Part shown: one piece after another, positions 15,227-23,694 of the stretch
How positions within the stretch are numbered: the first letter of the stretch is position 1
How the letters are laid out: each line of letters opens with the position of its first letter
Source of the DNA: Ruminococcus sp. CAG:254
GTDB taxonomy: Bacteria > Bacillota > Clostridia > Oscillospirales > Ruminococcaceae
Reading direction: 5' to 3'
Assembly (NCBI GenBank): GCA_000433635.1
Contig: HF997947.1
Coordinates: 30,033 to 94,032, forward strand
Length of the DNA: 64,000 bases
Translations under genes and position numbers: made by a program
The notes under the pieces: generated by a model
Database searches by the model: none
What the model was told of the DNA's origin: nothing
The model's input: only the letters and a program-made list of their open reading frames with translations

Positions 15227-16390
15227 TCAAATATTGGAACGGTCATGCTTGGCTTTCTGCACGGCAAAAATCAATGCAAACAATGCCACTGCAAACAGGC
15301 ATTCCACACCAAGATACTGGAGAAATGTCCGTGTTTGAAATACTTCACCGGAAATTCCAAACAGCATATTATTTGCCCGAACATACCAATATGCCGGTAA
15401 AAACTGCCCTGCTTTTAAAACGCCATCACTTAACATCGACTGCGGAACAAAAATTCCACACAGAAAACTCATACCCAAGCCGATGACCTGATTCCAAACA
15501 TTCAAAACCGTATCACTGGGGGCTGCTGCTGATAACAAAATCGCAATGGCTGCGGCTACCAGTAAAAATATAAAGCTGTTTAATATCGCATACCAAAGCT
15601 TTCCGGTAACCATACCGCCATTGAACCAGAGTGCTGCAACCATAAAAATCAACCAGACAAATAGTACAAATAATCCGCTGCCCAGCAACATTTGCAGTGT
15701 CTGCGAACTGGAAGATAAGCAAGAACAGTTCGTGCGGTTGCGAATGTCTTGCTTTTGCAGTGCAATCAGAGTGGGAGAAAGTGCGGCAATTAAAACCGAA
15801 AGAAAAATATAGGGCAGATACTGAAAATAATAGCTGAAACTTTCATTGTGGGAAGCTGGATTCGCTGTTTCTGCAAACGGGTCGCTGTTCACAGAAATTT
15901 CCTCAGAAAGCACCGCTTCTGCCGATGAAATCGCATCCATACAGGATAATCCGCTTGTTTCATATGCCAATACGGTTTTCACGTATTCAGAAAGTGTACT
16001 GTCCAATAAGGTATTTGCATAGCGGTCATCTAAATAATAATGGGTGAATAGCGTATCCGTCTTGCCAGATTGCAAATTTTCTGCATAGCCTTTTGCAATC
16101 GTCATGGCATAGTCAATTCGTTCATCATAGAGCATATCTAAAATGGTATCTTGCTCCTGCTTAACAGAAACGAGGTTATGATGCTTTCCCAAATAGGAAA
16201 CCAGTGCTTGACTTTCAGGAGTCTGATCTTCATCAAATACACAGATGTTAAATTGATTTTCTGTAAAGGAAAAGGGACTACTGTTGTTCGTGGTCACACC
16301 AACTGCGATAATCAAAAACACAACCACCCAAATCATTGCAGTTAGCAGCTTTTTTCGCAGAATCCGCAAAAACGCTTTAAAGACTTGCAT
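15227..16390 (-). CDS. ABC-2 type transporter permease
   Basis: A 387-residue membrane protein with one N-terminal membrane segment (about 14-34), a large extracellular domain, and five or six segments in the C-terminal half, the standard layout of ABC2_membrane_3 permeases. It forms an exporter with the other permease and the ATPase upstream; the two permeases probably pair as a heterodimer. Its ATG follows AAGGAGG and overlaps the preceding permease by 14 bases. Last gene of the three-gene operon, with a terminator behind it. The substrate is unknown. Such exporters carry drugs, lipids or peptides. No peptide precursor or sensor kinase gene adjoins it, which argues mildly against a bacteriocin-resistance role. 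Confidence 0.8.
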   Translation of the reverse strand: MQVFKAFLRILRKKLLTAMIWVVVFLIIAVGVTTNNSSPFSFTENQFNICVFDEDQTPESQALVSYLGKHHNLVSVKQEQDTILDMLYDERIDYAMTIAKGYAENLQSGKTDTLFTHYYLDDRYANTLLDSTLSEYVKTVLAYETSGLSCMDAISSAEAVLSEEISVNSDPFAETANPASHNESFSYYFQYLPYIFLSVLIAALSPTLIALQKQDIRNRTNCSCLSSSSQTLQMLLGSGLFVLFVWLIFMVAALWFNGGMVTGKLWYAILNSFIFLLVAAAIAILLSAAAPSDTVLNVWNQVIGLGMSFLCGIFVPQSMLSDGVLKAGQFLPAYWYVRANNMLFGISGEVFQTRTFLQYLGVECLFAVALFALIFAVQKAKHDRSNI

Positions 16391-17507
16391 ATTTCCGCCT
16401 CCTTGTCAGTAAAAATCCAATCATCGTACAGAGCACCGACATTCCTAAAATCGTCCCCAATTTCACCAGATACCGTTGATAATTGCCATCCATATTCAGG
16501 CAATAAAATAAATCACAAATCAAGGATGCTGGATTGATGGAATGAAACAGCGGAACGTGTTCTGCCAGATATGGACGAATCCCATGCGACATTAAACCGC
16601 TGCAAAAACAACTCAGCATTGAAAATGTCATTGCAATTCCAGTTTTTGCCCCCTGTTGCAGCGTTCCGAATGAACCAATTGAAAAACCAAGAGAAACGCC
16701 GAACAATCCGCTGAGAATTGCAGAAAGATAAATCAATCCAATATTTCCGACAAACTGCACCTTTAATATAAATACCAAATAGGTAACCGCAATGCTCATG
16801 CAGACGGTCTGCAAAATATAGCTGCCGACCAAGCACGCCAACTGACTCACTAATTTTGGCGTTGGAGAACAGCATTTTCGTGCTCCCAATGCGGAAAGAT
16901 TCCCCTGTCCATTGATGGCAATATGCATACCCGTTAAAGAGCCAAACATTGCCACCATCGCAAGCAGGTTATAAAAATAGTTGGTGGTTGCATCCGGATT
17001 GCCGGAAGTCATAGAAATTTTTTGATTGCCTACTACAGTATCATTCAAAGCGGCAATCACTGCTTCCATTTTTTTCGGAGCGGTCTGCATCGTCTGCTGA
17101 ATCACTGCCTTCTGAATCTGATATTGTTCAGCAAAGAATTTGATAATAGTCTGTTCCACGCCGTTTTCTGAAAAACTGAGCGACAAGGTTTCTCCAGCGT
17201 AAAGAATGCCATCCACTTTTTGTTCTTTCAATAAGGATAATGCGGTCTGTTCGTCGGTATAAGTCACTGCAAACAGCGGTTCTTTCTCGGATTCCAGATT
17301 GTCTAATACTGTGTGCAAGACTGGCTGTTCCGTTGTTTCGACCACTGCCATGGGAATGGTCGAAAAGAGCGTTGTTTTTTCATAGATACTCCCGAATGCG
17401 ATTTTGAAAAATGTTGCAAGGACGATGGGAAACAGAATCAACCAGAATAATACATCCTTTACCCGCAAGCCACTCAACACCTCATATTTTAAATTATGCC
17501 AGAACAT
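16377..17507 (-). CDS. ABC-2 type transporter permease
   Basis: A 376-residue protein with the same layout as its downstream partner: N-terminal membrane segment (about 19-38), an extracellular domain of roughly 140 residues, then about six membrane segments, including a conserved FGSLTGMHIAINGQGNLSALG region. The chosen ATG follows GGAGGGATAAAGC and lies four bases after the ATPase stop; the longer ORF would run back into the ATPase. It differs enough from the next gene to indicate a heterodimeric membrane unit. Substrate unknown. Confidence 0.8.
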   Translation of the reverse strand: MFWHNLKYEVLSGLRVKDVLFWLILFPIVLATFFKIAFGSIYEKTTLFSTIPMAVVETTEQPVLHTVLDNLESEKEPLFAVTYTDEQTALSLLKEQKVDGILYAGETLSLSFSENGVEQTIIKFFAEQYQIQKAVIQQTMQTAPKKMEAVIAALNDTVVGNQKISMTSGNPDATTNYFYNLLAMVAMFGSLTGMHIAINGQGNLSALGARKCCSPTPKLVSQLACLVGSYILQTVCMSIAVTYLVFILKVQFVGNIGLIYLSAILSGLFGVSLGFSIGSFGTLQQGAKTGIAMTFSMLSCFCSGLMSHGIRPYLAEHVPLFHSINPASLICDLFYCLNMDGNYQRYLVKLGTILGMSVLCTMIGFLLTRRRKYASL

Positions 17508-17511
17508 TGCT

Positions 17512-18462
17512 TTATCCCTCCTGATCCCGCAGTGCTTTTCCGGTAATCTCCAGAAAGACATCATTCAAAGTCGGCAGGGTCGTATAAACTCGACCAATTG
17601 CAACTTGCTGCTCCTGTAAAATGTGCAGAACATCAACCAGATTATGCATACCACCGGAACAGTAAACTTTTAATTCTTCTTGTTCATAAGTTGCCTGATA
17701 AATGTGTTCCAACGCCTTTATGGATTGCAAGACGCTTTCCGGCAACATGAGCACTTCAATGGTAATCGTTTCGGTATTCTTGATGATCTGCTTGAGTTCT
17801 TCCTTTGTTCCCTCTGCGATTTTCTTTCCCTGATCCATAATCGCAATGCGTGTGCAAATCTGCTCGACTTCCTCCATATAATGCGAGGTGTAAATAATTG
17901 TCGCCCCGTTTGCATTCAACTTTTGAATGCCCTCTAAAATTTGATTTCGGCTCTGTGGGTCAACCGCAACGGTTGGTTCGTCCAAAATAATCAGCTTTGG
18001 TTTGTGTGCAATGCCGCAAGCAATGTTTAATCGTCGCAGCAAACCTCCAGAAAGCTTTTTCGGGTAAAATTTCAGAAATTTTTCCAGTCCGGTAAAATGA
18101 ACCGCATCCATGACATACTGTTTTCGAGTTGCCTTATCCCGAATATATAGTCCACAAAAATAATCGATGTTTTCATAAACGGTCAACTCCTGAAAAACTG
18201 CCACATTCTGCATAATCACACCAATTTGCCGCTTGATGTCATATTGAACTGGCGACATCTCTTTCCCAAAAATCTCAATCTTGCCTTTGTCAAACGAAAG
18301 CAGAGAAAGCAGACAATTGATTGTCGTTGTTTTTCCAGAGCCGTTCGGCCCTAACAACCCAAAAATCTCCCCCTCGCGAATCTCCAGTGAAAAATGATCC
18401 AGTGCAATGAGTTCCTTGTATCGCTTGACCAGATTGTCAATTTTTACAACAACTTGTTCCAT
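17512..18462 (-). CDS. ABC transporter ATP-binding protein
   Basis: A 316-residue ATPase energising the two permeases. Walker A GPNGSGKTT, signature LSGGLLRRLNIA, Walker B LIILDEPTVAVDP, and the H-loop TSHYMEE are all intact. The first 220 residues are the nucleotide-binding domain; the remaining 95 form the usual DrrA/CcmA-type extension. The start is the ATG after GGAGGGATAAAT. A TATAAT lies upstream near 18502-18507 but without a well-spaced -35 box, so the promoter was not called. The gene order ATPase-permease-permease is typical of small-molecule exporters. Confidence 0.88.
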   Translation of the reverse strand: MEQVVVKIDNLVKRYKELIALDHFSLEIREGEIFGLLGPNGSGKTTTINCLLSLLSFDKGKIEIFGKEMSPVQYDIKRQIGVIMQNVAVFQELTVYENIDYFCGLYIRDKATRKQYVMDAVHFTGLEKFLKFYPKKLSGGLLRRLNIACGIAHKPKLIILDEPTVAVDPQSRNQILEGIQKLNANGATIIYTSHYMEEVEQICTRIAIMDQGKKIAEGTKEELKQIIKNTETITIEVLMLPESVLQSIKALEHIYQATYEQEELKVYCSGGMHNLVDVLHILQEQQVAIGRVYTTLPTLNDVFLEITGKALRDQEG

Positions 18463-18526
18463 ATTTATCCCTCCGAATGGCTGTGAATGGTTTACTATCT
18501 TATTATAGAACCAATCCAACAAAAAA

Positions 18527-18573
18527 GGAAGTGTCAAATGTCATCAGTTTTGATGACAAATGTCACTTCCTTT
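18527..18573 (-). terminator. long hairpin terminator of tcdA
   Basis: Arms of 20 bases pair over 7 and 8 bases on either side of a five-base internal mismatch, followed on the minus strand by T6. It ends the tcdA transcript. Its proximity to the start of the ABC operon means it could also influence that promoter. Confidence 0.75.
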
Positions 18574-18594
18574 TCAAAAATATCTCAAATAGGA

Positions 18595-19359
18595 TTATTC
18601 TTCCACCTGTGCAGCCAAATCGTTCAGCACTTCTCCGGCAACGATCAGCCCTACAACAGACGGAACAAACGCAGTTGAACCCGGAATATCTCTCCGAACG
18701 GTACATTTCCGAACCGTTCCCGGCGGACAAACGCACTGTGTCCGGCAAGAATTTTCCGAATCATCCAACGGGCGGCGAGGCTGTTCTTCGGAATAAACGA
18801 CTTTTAAGCTTTTAATGCCACGTTTCCGCAAAGCATTCCGCATGACTCTTGCCAGCGGACACATTTTTGTTTCATAGATGTCTGCAACCCGAAAAGCAGT
18901 AGGATCTAATTTGTTTCCAGCTCCCATTGCAGAAATCACTGGAACACCTGCATTTTTTGCTTGCTGAATGATTTCCAGCTTTCCGGTTACGGTATCAATT
19001 GCATCAATGACATAGTCATACTGCCGAAAATCAAACTGGTCAGCCGTTTCCGGCAAATAAAAGCACTTATGCCGATGTACCACCGTGGATGGGCAAATGT
19101 CTTGAATCCGTTCCGCAGCAGCATCTACTTTATACTTGCCGACGGTGCTCCGCAGGGCAAACAGCTGCCGGTTCAGGTTCGTAATACAAACTTTATCATC
19201 ATCAATCAAATCCAGCGTACCAATGCCGCTGCGTGCCAACGCTTCTACCGCATAACCGCCAACACCGCCGATGCCAAACACAGCAACCCGGCTCTTTTGA
19301 AAATGCTCCATGACAGCTTTCCCATAGAGCAATTCTGTTCTCGAAAATTGATTTAACAA
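18595..19359 (-). CDS. tcdA: tRNA threonylcarbamoyladenosine dehydratase (TcdA/CsdL)
   Basis: A ThiF/E1-fold enzyme of about 254 residues that cyclises t6A to ct6A at position 37 of tRNAs using ATP. The nucleotide-binding motif GIGGVGGYAVEALARSG, the LIDDDKVCITNLNRQ block, and the later cysteine-containing RTQCVCPPGT stretch fit TcdA. Within the E1 family the opening FSRTELLYG and the late CPLARVMRNALRKRG support TcdA rather than MoeB or ThiF. The start is taken as TTG, nine bases after GGAGGAGG, because family members begin just before the FSRTELL block; the longer ORF start has no ribosome site. It has its own promoter and terminator and is separate from the sulfur operon beside it. Confidence 0.85.
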   Translation of the reverse strand: MLNQFSRTELLYGKAVMEHFQKSRVAVFGIGGVGGYAVEALARSGIGTLDLIDDDKVCITNLNRQLFALRSTVGKYKVDAAAERIQDICPSTVVHRHKCFYLPETADQFDFRQYDYVIDAIDTVTGKLEIIQQAKNAGVPVISAMGAGNKLDPTAFRVADIYETKMCPLARVMRNALRKRGIKSLKVVYSEEQPRRPLDDSENSCRTQCVCPPGTVRKCTVRRDIPGSTAFVPSVVGLIVAGEVLNDLAAQVEE

Positions 19360-19396
19360 GGGTGCAATCCTCCTCCGATTAACGGGATTTTCTTTG

Positions 19397-19425
19397 ATTA
19401 TAGCATATTTTTCTGGAACTTGCAA
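19397..19425 (-). promoter_or_regulatory. sigma-A promoter of tcdA
   Basis: TTGCAA (19420-19425) and TATAAT (19397-19402), 17-base spacer, minus strand. Confidence 0.7.
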
Positions 19426-19437
19426 GGATTTTATCCA

Positions 19438-19477
19438 ACAAAAAACGGGCAGGGTTGCAGTTCCCTGCTCGTTTTTC
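19438..19477 (-). terminator. terminator of the sulfur operon
   Basis: ACGGGCAGGG/CCCTGCTCGT stem, eight-base loop, A5 and T5 flanks, directly after the last gene of the 16-kb sulfur operon. Confidence 0.9.
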
Positions 19478-19494
19478 TCATAAACATCGCTAAC

Positions 19495-20763
19495 TTACAG
19501 CAATCCTTCCTGTTCCAATGCCTGCTGCAAATCTGCAATAATATCTTCTGCATCTTCAATGCCGACACTGAACCGGAAAAATCCATCATGAAAGGCTGCC
19601 GGATAGAGATACTGCCGCTCGTCATTTTCGCCCAAAAAGACAATCAAACTTTCATCATGTCCCAGAGAAACTGCCGAGGTAATCACGTTCAAGTGACTGA
19701 CAAAACGGTTATGGGTGTCATGGTCTGCTTTCAATCCAAACGACAAAACACCACCATATCCGGGCTGCATCTGCTTCTTTGCAATTTCATGACCGGGGTC
19801 ATCTTCCAATCCCGGATAGGCAACAAACCGTACACCCGGAACGGTTTTCAAGTAGTTTGCCACTTTCATTGCATTTTCGTTGTGCTGTTTCATTCGCAGC
19901 GGCAGCGTTACAGAACCACGCATAATCAACCATGCATTGAATGGGCTGATGGTTGCCCCTAAGTTGACCTGTGACTGTGCACGAATCAAATCCAAATATT
20001 CTTTCTTGCCGATGATTGCTCCGCCCATCGCATCGCCGTGTCCATTGATGTATTTGGTTAAGCTCTCAATGGTGAAATCTGCTCCCAGTTCGATCGGTCG
20101 CTGGTTATACGGAGAAGCAAATGTGTTATCTACCGACAGTAAAATGCCGTGTTCATGGGCAATTTCTGCAATCGCACGAATATCGGAAACTGTCAGGGTT
20201 GGATTTCCCGGCGTTTCAATGTGAATCAGTTTCGTATTTGGACGAATCGCCTTGCGAATCGCATCCAAATCAGAAGTATCCACAATGGTGGTTTCCACCT
20301 GAAATTTGTTGTTGAACAGTTCATTCAGCAGCCGATAAACGGCGATATAAGTGACACTGGAAAAAATAACATGGTCACCGCTTTGCAGCAGAGCAAAAAA
20401 CAATCCGGACAGGGCAGCAACACCGCTTGCCAATACGATGCAGTCTTCTCCGCCCTCTAACGATGCAAGCTTTTCCTGCAAGTATTGCTGGTTTGAGCCA
20501 CCGTTTCTGGTATACAAATTCTTTCCGGCACTGCTCCAGTTTAAATCGCTTGGGTCATATGGCAATTCATAACTATTTGCCATGGTAATCGGGCGTTTAA
20601 TTGCTCCGGTTTCTGCATCCACATCATTTCCGGTGTGTACTGCCCGTGTCTGAAAGCCATATTCTGCTCCATAAGTTTGCTTTCCCATTTTCTTCACCGC
20701 TTCTCTGTTTTTTTGCAGAAATTGCCATGCGGATTCGCATGGCAATTCTTGTTTCTGTTCCAT
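19495..20763 (-). CDS. PLP-dependent trans-sulfuration enzyme (MetB/MetC family)
   Basis: A 422-residue cytoplasmic enzyme of the Cys/Met metabolism PLP family. Key landmarks are LASGVAALSGLFFALLQSGDHV, the aspartate in SVDNTFASPYNQRP that contacts the PLP ring nitrogen, and ESLTKYINGHGDAMGG, whose lysine forms the Schiff base. The first 40 residues are an extra polar extension before the usual FQTRAVHTG opening; an internal ATG at residue 26 is an alternative start. Cystathionine gamma-synthase, cystathionine beta/gamma-lyase and methionine gamma-lyase cannot be told apart here. It closes the sulfur operon, suggesting a job in moving sulfur between cysteine and homocysteine. Confidence 0.8.
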   Translation of the reverse strand: MEQKQELPCESAWQFLQKNREAVKKMGKQTYGAEYGFQTRAVHTGNDVDAETGAIKRPITMANSYELPYDPSDLNWSSAGKNLYTRNGGSNQQYLQEKLASLEGGEDCIVLASGVAALSGLFFALLQSGDHVIFSSVTYIAVYRLLNELFNNKFQVETTIVDTSDLDAIRKAIRPNTKLIHIETPGNPTLTVSDIRAIAEIAHEHGILLSVDNTFASPYNQRPIELGADFTIESLTKYINGHGDAMGGAIIGKKEYLDLIRAQSQVNLGATISPFNAWLIMRGSVTLPLRMKQHNENAMKVANYLKTVPGVRFVAYPGLEDDPGHEIAKKQMQPGYGGVLSFGLKADHDTHNRFVSHLNVITSAVSLGHDESLIVFLGENDERQYLYPAAFHDGFFRFSVGIEDAEDIIADLQQALEQEGLL

Positions 20764-20778
20764 GGTTGGTTTGCTTCC

Positions 20779-22464
20779 TTATTGTGGGAAAATAACCTTT
20801 CTGTAAGTATCAAACCGCACCCATTTTGCAAAGAACGCTGTCTGGTCAGCTTCATTGGTTGCAGCATATTCCTGTAAGAACTGCTGTACCTGTTCGTTAG
20901 AATCTGCCAATACGGCAAAACCTCTGCCGTTGATAACCGGAACATGGTCATAAACATAATCTGCTGCCGGCAAAATAGCAGTGATTTTCTTATTCCGAAC
21001 CCGTACGGCAACCTGATCCCGCAAAACGATAATATCAAAGCTATCCGGATACTGGTAGCTTTCTCCGCTAACTGGGATTTCGTCGCCGATGGTATAAGTC
21101 CGGTTGACTGGCTGATACTTCAAGACATTCAAGCTGCTGGTATCATAATAGAATTCTTCAAAGATATCGCCTCTTGCAGTCAAATCATTCAGACGGAAGG
21201 ATGCTTTTTCTGTACCGTTTGTCACCTTTTCTGCAACTGCTTCTACAACGCCGCATGCAGAAGTCATATTGGTTACACGGTCAATCAGAATCAGTTCACC
21301 CAGTGTCTTATGCTTTGCAAACAAATCTACAACAATGCCTTCTGTCAGCAACAGTTCGCAGACGGCAATTTCATTCTTATGTAAAGAATCCTTTGTAACG
21401 TGTTCGCCTGTATTGACATCGATTGCATACTGAACGTGTGTCAGAATGCCCGGAATGGTCTTTGTACCCAGCTTTACCAGATAGTCCTTTCCGATTGCCA
21501 AATCTTCGTCATCCATCCACAGGAGCGAAACTGTCAGCTTCTTATAAACGCCAATATCTGTATTTTTCACCAGTACGCAGCCACGGGAAACATCCACTTC
21601 CCGGTCTAAGGTAATGGTAACTGGCTGTCCCTGCTTTGCGGAAGTTGCTTCTTTGTCTGTCACGAGAATGCCCTTAACGGTTGCAGTTTCGTTGCTCGGC
21701 AAGGTGGTAATGGCATCGCCTACAGAAATGCTGCCGGATTCAATCTGTCCCTGGAATCCACGGAATGTATGGTCTGGACGGCAAACACGCTGTACTGGCA
21801 TATAGAAGCCTTCTTCGGTATCCGATGCAATGTCAACAGTTTCCAGATATTCCAGCAGCGGCTTTCCGGTATACCACGGAATGTTTTCTGAATGGGTGGT
21901 AACATTGTCGCCCTCTGTTGCAGAAAGCGGAATAATCGTAATGTTTTCCAGTCCCAGTTCCTGCTTCAGGGCATCAATCTGTGCAACGATTTCGTTGAAA
22001 CGGGATTCGCTATAGTTTACCAAGTCCATCTTGTTTACAGCAAAGACAAAGTACCGAATACCCATCAGTTTGCAGATTCTTGCATGACGTCTGGTCTGTA
22101 CCAAAACGCCCTGAGAAGCGTCAATCAAAATGACTGCCAAATCCGCAAACGATGCACCAACTGCCATGTTTCTGGTATATTCTTCATGACCTGGGGTGTC
22201 TGCAACGATAAAGCTGCGGTTGTCGGTTGTAAAATACCGATATGCAACGTCAATCGTAATGCCCTGTTCCCGTTCTGCCATCAAGCCATCCAGCAACAGC
22301 GAATAGTCAATCTTACCGCTCCGACTGCCGACCTTGCTGTCCAGTTCCAAAGCCTTTTCCTGGTCTGCATACAGCAGCTTTGCATCATAAAGAATATGTC
22401 CGATCAGCGTGGACTTTCCATCGTCTACACTGCCGCAAGTGATAAATTTCAATAAGCCTTTCAT
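20779..22464 (-). CDS. cysN: sulfate adenylyltransferase subunit 1 (CysN GTPase)
   Basis: GTP-hydrolysing subunit of ATP sulfurylase, which with CysD makes adenosine 5'-phosphosulfate from sulfate. EF-Tu-like G motifs are clear: GSVDDGKST, DTPGHEEY and NKMDL. The 561 residues exceed the usual 450-480 because of a C-terminal extension of about 95 residues after the YTIGDEIP barrel. The extension has no GxSGxGKS P-loop, so it is not a fused APS kinase (CysC). No PAPS step is therefore encoded in this operon, consistent with APS being reduced directly by the AprAB-type enzyme. The stop of cysD and the cysN ATG overlap as TAATG, so the subunits are translationally coupled. Confidence 0.92.
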   Translation of the reverse strand: MKGLLKFITCGSVDDGKSTLIGHILYDAKLLYADQEKALELDSKVGSRSGKIDYSLLLDGLMAEREQGITIDVAYRYFTTDNRSFIVADTPGHEEYTRNMAVGASFADLAVILIDASQGVLVQTRRHARICKLMGIRYFVFAVNKMDLVNYSESRFNEIVAQIDALKQELGLENITIIPLSATEGDNVTTHSENIPWYTGKPLLEYLETVDIASDTEEGFYMPVQRVCRPDHTFRGFQGQIESGSISVGDAITTLPSNETATVKGILVTDKEATSAKQGQPVTITLDREVDVSRGCVLVKNTDIGVYKKLTVSLLWMDDEDLAIGKDYLVKLGTKTIPGILTHVQYAIDVNTGEHVTKDSLHKNEIAVCELLLTEGIVVDLFAKHKTLGELILIDRVTNMTSACGVVEAVAEKVTNGTEKASFRLNDLTARGDIFEEFYYDTSSLNVLKYQPVNRTYTIGDEIPVSGESYQYPDSFDIIVLRDQVAVRVRNKKITAILPAADYVYDHVPVINGRGFAVLADSNEQVQQFLQEYAATNEADQTAFFAKWVRFDTYRKVIFPQ

Positions 22465-23363
22465 TAAAAATATCCCTCCCGCTTTCTACGTTCCATGCTG
22501 CCGGCTGCTTCGTTGTCAATGACTCTGGAGGTTCGTTCGGAAGATACAGAGCTTAACGTTTCTTCAATGATTTCATCCAGTGTGGTTGCAGTCGACTCAA
22601 TGCCACCTGTCAGCGGATAGCAGCCCAATGTCCGGAATCGTACCGACTTCATCTGCGGAACTTCACCGTCTTTCAACGGGAACCGGTCATCGTCTACCAT
22701 AATCAAATTTCCGTCCCGTTCTACAACTGGACGTTCTGCTGCAAAATACAACGGTACAATTTCAATCTTTTCCCGTTGAATGTACTGCCAAATGTCCTTT
22801 TCTGTCCAGTTGGAAATCGGGAATACCCGAATGCTTTCGCCCTTCTTAATCTTGGTATTATAGAGCTTCCACATTTCCGGACGCTGGTTCTTCGGGTCCC
22901 ATGCCTGTGCTTCGTTCCGGAAAGAGAAAATCCGTTCCTTTGCACGGGACTTTTCTTCATCACGTCTGCCGCCGCCAAATGCTGCGGTAAACCCATATTT
23001 TGCAAGTGCCTGCTTCAATGCCTGTGTCTTCATAATATCAGTATAAGCAGAGCCGTGGTCAAACGGGTTGATGCCCTGCTTGACACCGTCCTGATTGATG
23101 TATTCCAGCATTTCAATGCCCTTTTCCTTGGCAATCCGGTCACGAAATGCAATCATTTCCTTGAACTTCCAAGTGGTGTTGACATGTAAAAACGGGAACG
23201 GCGGCTTTTCCGGATAGAATGCTTTCATGGCAAGATGCAGCATTACAGAGCTGTCCTTACCGATGGAATACAGCATAACTGGCTTCTCACATTCTGCGGC
23301 AACCTCTCGGATAATATAAATTGCTTCCGCCTCTAATTCATCCAGATGCGAAAATTCGCTCAT
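22464..23363 (-). CDS. cysD: sulfate adenylyltransferase subunit 2 (CysD)
   Basis: Catalytic PP-loop subunit of ATP sulfurylase, 299 residues, normal length. The ATP pyrophosphatase motif [13 protein letters not shown] (near residue 33), [19 protein letters not shown] and the [11 protein letters not shown] block are diagnostic. It forms a heterodimer with CysN. The ATG follows GGAGGGAAGTCAC, 16 bases after the AprB-like gene. Confidence 0.95.
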   Translation of the reverse strand: MSEFSHLDELEAEAIYIIREVAAECEKPVMLYSIGKDSSVMLHLAMKAFYPEKPPFPFLHVNTTWKFKEMIAFRDRIAKEKGIEMLEYINQDGVKQGINPFDHGSAYTDIMKTQALKQALAKYGFTAAFGGGRRDEEKSRAKERIFSFRNEAQAWDPKNQRPEMWKLYNTKIKKGESIRVFPISNWTEKDIWQYIQREKIEIVPLYFAAERPVVERDGNLIMVDDDRFPLKDGEVPQMKSVRFRTLGCYPLTGGIESTATTLDEIIEETLSSVSSERTSRVIDNEAAGSMERRKREGYF

Positions 23364-23379
23364 GTGACTTCCCTCCTAT

Positions 23380-23694
23380 TTAATATTGATTCGATTCTTT
23401 TTGATTTACACGGATTTCTGTGGTCGTACCGTCTGTGCGTTCCACAATCCATCGTAAAATATCGCCTTCTTTTTCAGTATGTACCAAACTGCCCATACCG
23501 CCCATATCTGCCCCCAGATAAAACCGAATAGCATGCACGGGGCATTCTTTCAGGCAAGACGTACATCCCCAACAATCCTTGGGGTATTTGATAAATGCTT
23601 TCCGGTCTGCATTCAGGTGAATCAGGGTACCCGGACAAACGTCATGACATTTCCCGCATCCAATGCAGGCATTTTGATTAATGGCAATGCTCAT
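23380..23694 (-). CDS. aprB: APS reductase beta subunit-like dicluster ferredoxin (AprB)
   Basis: A 104-residue iron-sulfur protein with two complete 4Fe-4S motifs: Cys10/13/16/20 and Cys41/44/47/51 (in CWGCTSCLKEC). Beyond the ferredoxin fold a 45-residue tail starts RFYLGADMGGMGS, the pattern expected of AprB in dissimilatory-type APS reductases, where it wraps around the alpha subunit. It would pass electrons from a cytoplasmic donor, perhaps thioredoxin or ferredoxin, to the FAD of the partner protein. It overlaps the AprA-like gene by 17 bases. The tail is shorter than I recall for sulfate-respiring bacteria, fitting an assimilatory role. Confidence 0.8.
   Translation of the reverse strand: MSIAINQNACIGCGKCHDVCPGTLIHLNADRKAFIKYPKDCWGCTSCLKECPVHAIRFYLGADMGGMGSLVHTEKEGDILRWIVERTDGTTTEIRVNQKESNQY

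Noticed and set aside
15227..18462. Bacteriocin or lantibiotic immunity locus around the ABC-2 exporter.
   Set aside because: No precursor peptide, modification enzyme or two-component regulator is present in the flanks.
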